A DNA stretch of 64,000 bases, from positions 11,507,877 to 11,571,876 of the forward strand of contig OY482864.1 of NCBI GenBank assembly GCA_960531495.1, given 5' to 3'. A model generated the notes under the pieces. It was not told where the DNA came from, ran no database searches, and saw only the letters and a program-made list of their open reading frames with translations. Both the position numbers and the translations under genes were made by a program. The stretch comes from Zeus faber. Taxonomy: Eukaryota > Chordata > Actinopteri > Zeiformes > Zeidae. Positions 60,741-64,000 of this stretch are shown piece after piece; within the stretch, counting starts at the first letter, position 1, and each line of letters begins with the position of its first letter.

Positions 60741-63700
60741 TGAGCTCCTTTGTTGGTGTTCTGCATCACACACAAGTGTGCTTGTTTAAGTGTGCGTGTG
60801 CGTGCTTTACAGTATGACAGAGTGCTTCTGCGCAAGTAAAGTGTAGGTGTGTGGCCTAGTCAGAGGCTGGAGAGGGTGTGTGCGCGCGTGTGTGTGATAT
60901 TATGTGCACGTGAGCGTGCGCGTCTTGCAAGCTGGGATATGCTCATCCCCCTGGCCGTGCTGTGTTTTTAAGCCACAGCTAATTGGCGACAGGCTACAAC
61001 AGGACGCTGTAGTAAGAAAAATATCCTTTTTCGCTGCAGCCAGTGATTAACAGTGACCTTTGGTTGGGGAAGAAAGTGCTTAAGCTGAGGGGGGAGGGTG
61101 GGGCGGGGGGGGGGGGGGGGTGTAGGTGGGGGGTTACTGTAGAAAGGGAAACGACAGATCACAGTAATTAATGTCTATGGGAGACCTTAAGGCGTTATGC
61201 AAATAAAAGATGAATTCTAATGCCCAAGCCCACCCCAGAGACAAAAGCAGCCGCCAGACCCACACACACACACACCCACCAATCCACCCGTACACTCGCA
61301 CAACGGCACATTTCTTGGATGGCTTGCTCTGTTTTCTGTTTAGTTCAGTGAAGAGCAGGTGCGTGTGGTCCACAGAAATGTTTGGTGTCACAATCCTGCC
61401 TTTTTGATCCACGCGAACACAGACCCCGTTCGAGTGCAGGAGATGCATCAGATGTGATGTTGATAAAAATCGAGCAATGCGGTTCTGCAATCTGTTCCTT
61501 ACCTCTTTTAACCGCTCCTGCTTCTTAATTGGGACATCTTGTATTCATCTGGTCTTTCAACTGCAGTAAATACGATCAGGTTTATTGAATTACCTTTGCG
61601 CTCGGTGGAGTTGCCTCCTACTCTCCAGCCTTCTTTAGAAGACTTTGATCCGTCATCCAAACCCCCCCCCCCAGGCGGCACGGAGCGTCCCGCACTTGGT
61701 GCATAGGTATATAATCACCGAGCAGCTCAGGTCACTCAACATGTGTGATGTCTCCTCAACGGAACAGTTTAGAAGTTTATCCCCGTTTTTACAATTACTC
61801 ATGTAGTACGTACGTAGGTTCTAGCCTTTTCTCCAAACTGAACATGCGGCACCATCGCCCCTGTCCCTGTTCGGGGTTCTGTGCAAGTAATGGGGCACAA
61901 CCCCACAATCTGTTCAGTGCGGAAACAAACTCGATGTTTCAGGACACCTCACAATAATAAAAATGAAATTCCACATTGCTCACATACATTTGGTATATTG
62001 CGAAATTTGCAGTTTGCTGGTGGAATTTTCATTGCTGTGCCAAAGTGTTGTTACTGCTGTTACGCCTAAATGGGTAACCTGCCAGATTGCATATTTCTCT
62101 CCCATCACTTGCATTGAACTCCTGATAAGAGTATAAAACGGGGATAAACCTTCAGACCTATTCCCTTCAGTAGCCGCTGATTGACTTTTTTTCTTTGTCT
62201 TCCTGTGTATATACCCCCCAGCCTTAGGTGTGTTTCAGTCGTGAGATCATTTTGACTTACTTGTGCCAAACGCCATCTTTGGCGTGCATGGTGTGAGCAG
62301 TTTGTGTGGGAGGGTGAGGCTGAGAGGGGGGGGCAGCGAGGAGAGAAGGAGATTGGCTGTGACAGCTCATCTCACTTTGAGGGCTAGTCCGGGTGACACT
62401 GCGGGGGAGGAGGCGGACACCGAGAAATCATTATTTTGGCTTTTTCCTCGGCATCATCACATTCACAGACAGACATGAGCGTTGTGTGTGTGTGTGTGTG
62501 TGTGTGGAGGTATGTGTCAAGGATGGTTTTCTAACTTGATGTTCAGCTCAGTCCTTAACCTCTCCACCTCATTGCCTGCCTTTTCCTACCCTGTTCTCTC
62601 GTCACCTCTTCTCCTCTCATCCACTGCTCTCCTATCTCCTGCTCTCGTCCCCTTTCCTCTCCTCTCCTCTCCTCTGTTCCTCGCTCCTCCTCTTTTCACT
62701 CCTCCTTATTGGTTGGGAAGACCAGTGGGGACATAACATTGGTTGTAGAGGACATACAGTAAAACAAAGCAAAGTGGAAATCGCCAAATCAGATGATTGC
62801 GTGAAGTGTGGCTGTTGAGTGAGGAATCTAGATCCATAGTCTCTCGGTCTCATGTGATCATTGTAAAAAAATCCTTTCATAATAAAATATCCCAAAGATA
62901 GCGCGGGACCGGGGCGACTGACGAACCAAGAAAGAGAGAGCTCAAGAGAGAGGCCGACCAAGAAAGAGAGAGACCGGCCAAAGTCCCTTTCCCACATGGA
63001 ATCCGCAACATGGCTGGATAAAAAACATCCAGCAAAGGCAGTAGGTAGTCATTCCCACATTGGACTCCTTTACGGAAAAGGTACAGCATGAGGTGTGTAA
63101 TATTCCGCTAGACTAGGCAACTGGATCGTTTTTTAGACGAGCGCTTCGCTCCCCTCTCCTGGACGGACGCAATAACCCTAACCCGATGTTATTAAATCAG
63201 CGTGATCATTTTCAACCTGTCCGCCACTCTCTACCTCCGGCGAAGGAACGTTCTCCGCCTGTTCTACCTCTCCCTGTCCGCTCGCTCCCTCTGGCTCCGT
63301 GCGCCGGTGCTGTCGGCGGGAAAGCGAATCGCCACCGCACCACTAACTGCAATAGACACGTCGAGGGTCCGAGGGGCATTTTTTTTTTTTAGAAGAAGAA
63401 GAATAAGATTTAGGAATATAAAGACTTTTCTCCCTTTTCCTCACCATGCCAACACGGAACACCAGTAGATTTACATCTTTCAGCGCAGGTAGCAAAGGGG
63501 CTGACACGATGGACCAAGAAAGAGAGACTAAACAAACCAAGAACGAGGGAGGCTGACCGACCGAGATTGAGAGAGGGAGCGCCGAGAAAGAAAGAGAGAG
63601 AGAGAGAGAGAGACCAAGAGACGAGGAAAGAGGGTTAGATTAGAGTCCAGGCACTTCAAACAGCTCTCTGGCTTCCATGCGCAGTAATAATAAATGGGTG

Positions 63701-64000
63701 CTTCATTATTTAGCTCTGTATGTGCCACAGCTCCGAATCTTAGAACCCCCCCCCCCCACCACCCCCCATCATCACCACTGTTATTCTCCAATTTACTCAT
63801 CCTGCAGAGAGGAAAAACAATGTATGTCTGCGCGGGCACGGGTGTTTACATTAAAAAAAACAAAACACCTCTCTGCACAGTGTGTACGCTGAATAAGTGG
63901 GCGTGCGTTTGCGCGTGTGCGCGCGTGAATGTCTGTTTTGCCAAGAGAGATGATTATCTATTTGCAGACGCCACCCACAAAATCCCATGACCCCTTGCTG
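60740..64000. other. non-coding; simple repeats and candidate conserved block at 61150-61215
   Basis: CAGTAATTAATG (61163-61174) and octamer ATGCAAAT (61197-61204) lie in unique sequence. G-rich DNA with a G14 run is at 61086-61134. (GT)n is at about 62485-62503 and (GA)n at 63591-63612. CCAAGAAAGAGAGA recurs at about 62927, 62956 and 63512. No exons were recognised. Confidence 0.4.

Overview
The window looks like ray-finned fish (teleost) nuclear DNA. It has one spliced vertebrate gene, very dense (CA/GT)n and (CT)n microsatellites, and teleost-type mobile elements: an IN-before-RT gypsy, RTE- and L1-type LINEs, a ZBED-type hAT, a gamma/epsilon-like ERV, and a tRNA-derived SINE. No bacterial operon, rRNA, CRISPR or convincing tRNA gene was seen. 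Positions 1-2908 (minus strand) hold the 5' and central exons of an ENPP7-type ectophosphodiesterase (alkaline sphingomyelinase family). Five exons join in phase, and the last runs off the left edge. Positions 2.9-33 kb are non-coding. They contain microsatellite clusters (4.6-10.8 kb), a decayed gypsy with integrase ahead of reverse transcriptase (13.56-15.65 kb), a tRNA-derived SINE with a (GT)40 block in its tail (25.4-25.9 kb), a LINE 3' end (26.3-26.9 kb), a hAT-like MITE (27.6-28.7 kb), and several unique blocks that resemble conserved regulatory DNA. Positions 33.3-57 kb are a nested transposon island. A solo LTR (target duplication CCAAA) and a teleost repeat with its own TATA box come first. 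An L1-type LINE then runs 35.15-43.25 kb, split by a gypsy (36661-40134) and by a MITE (41433-42499). A minus-strand ERV (43.25-49.31 kb) follows, itself split by three DNA transposons: a hAT MITE, a 404-bp fold-back element with a 5-bp duplication, and a 966-bp pogo-like element. Last is a ZBED-type hAT gene (56641 down to 50829), broken by an RTE LINE and by a gypsy with a clean ATGGC duplication. Positions 57-64 kb are non-coding again, with a hAT-like MITE (58121-59035), microsatellites and candidate regulatory blocks. All mobile elements are visibly broken. The only intact host gene is the ENPP7-like one. No complete new defence or metabolic system is present; the most novel items are the fold-back element, the layered insertion history, and the candidate regulatory blocks. 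All family calls come from reading motifs, not from database searches.
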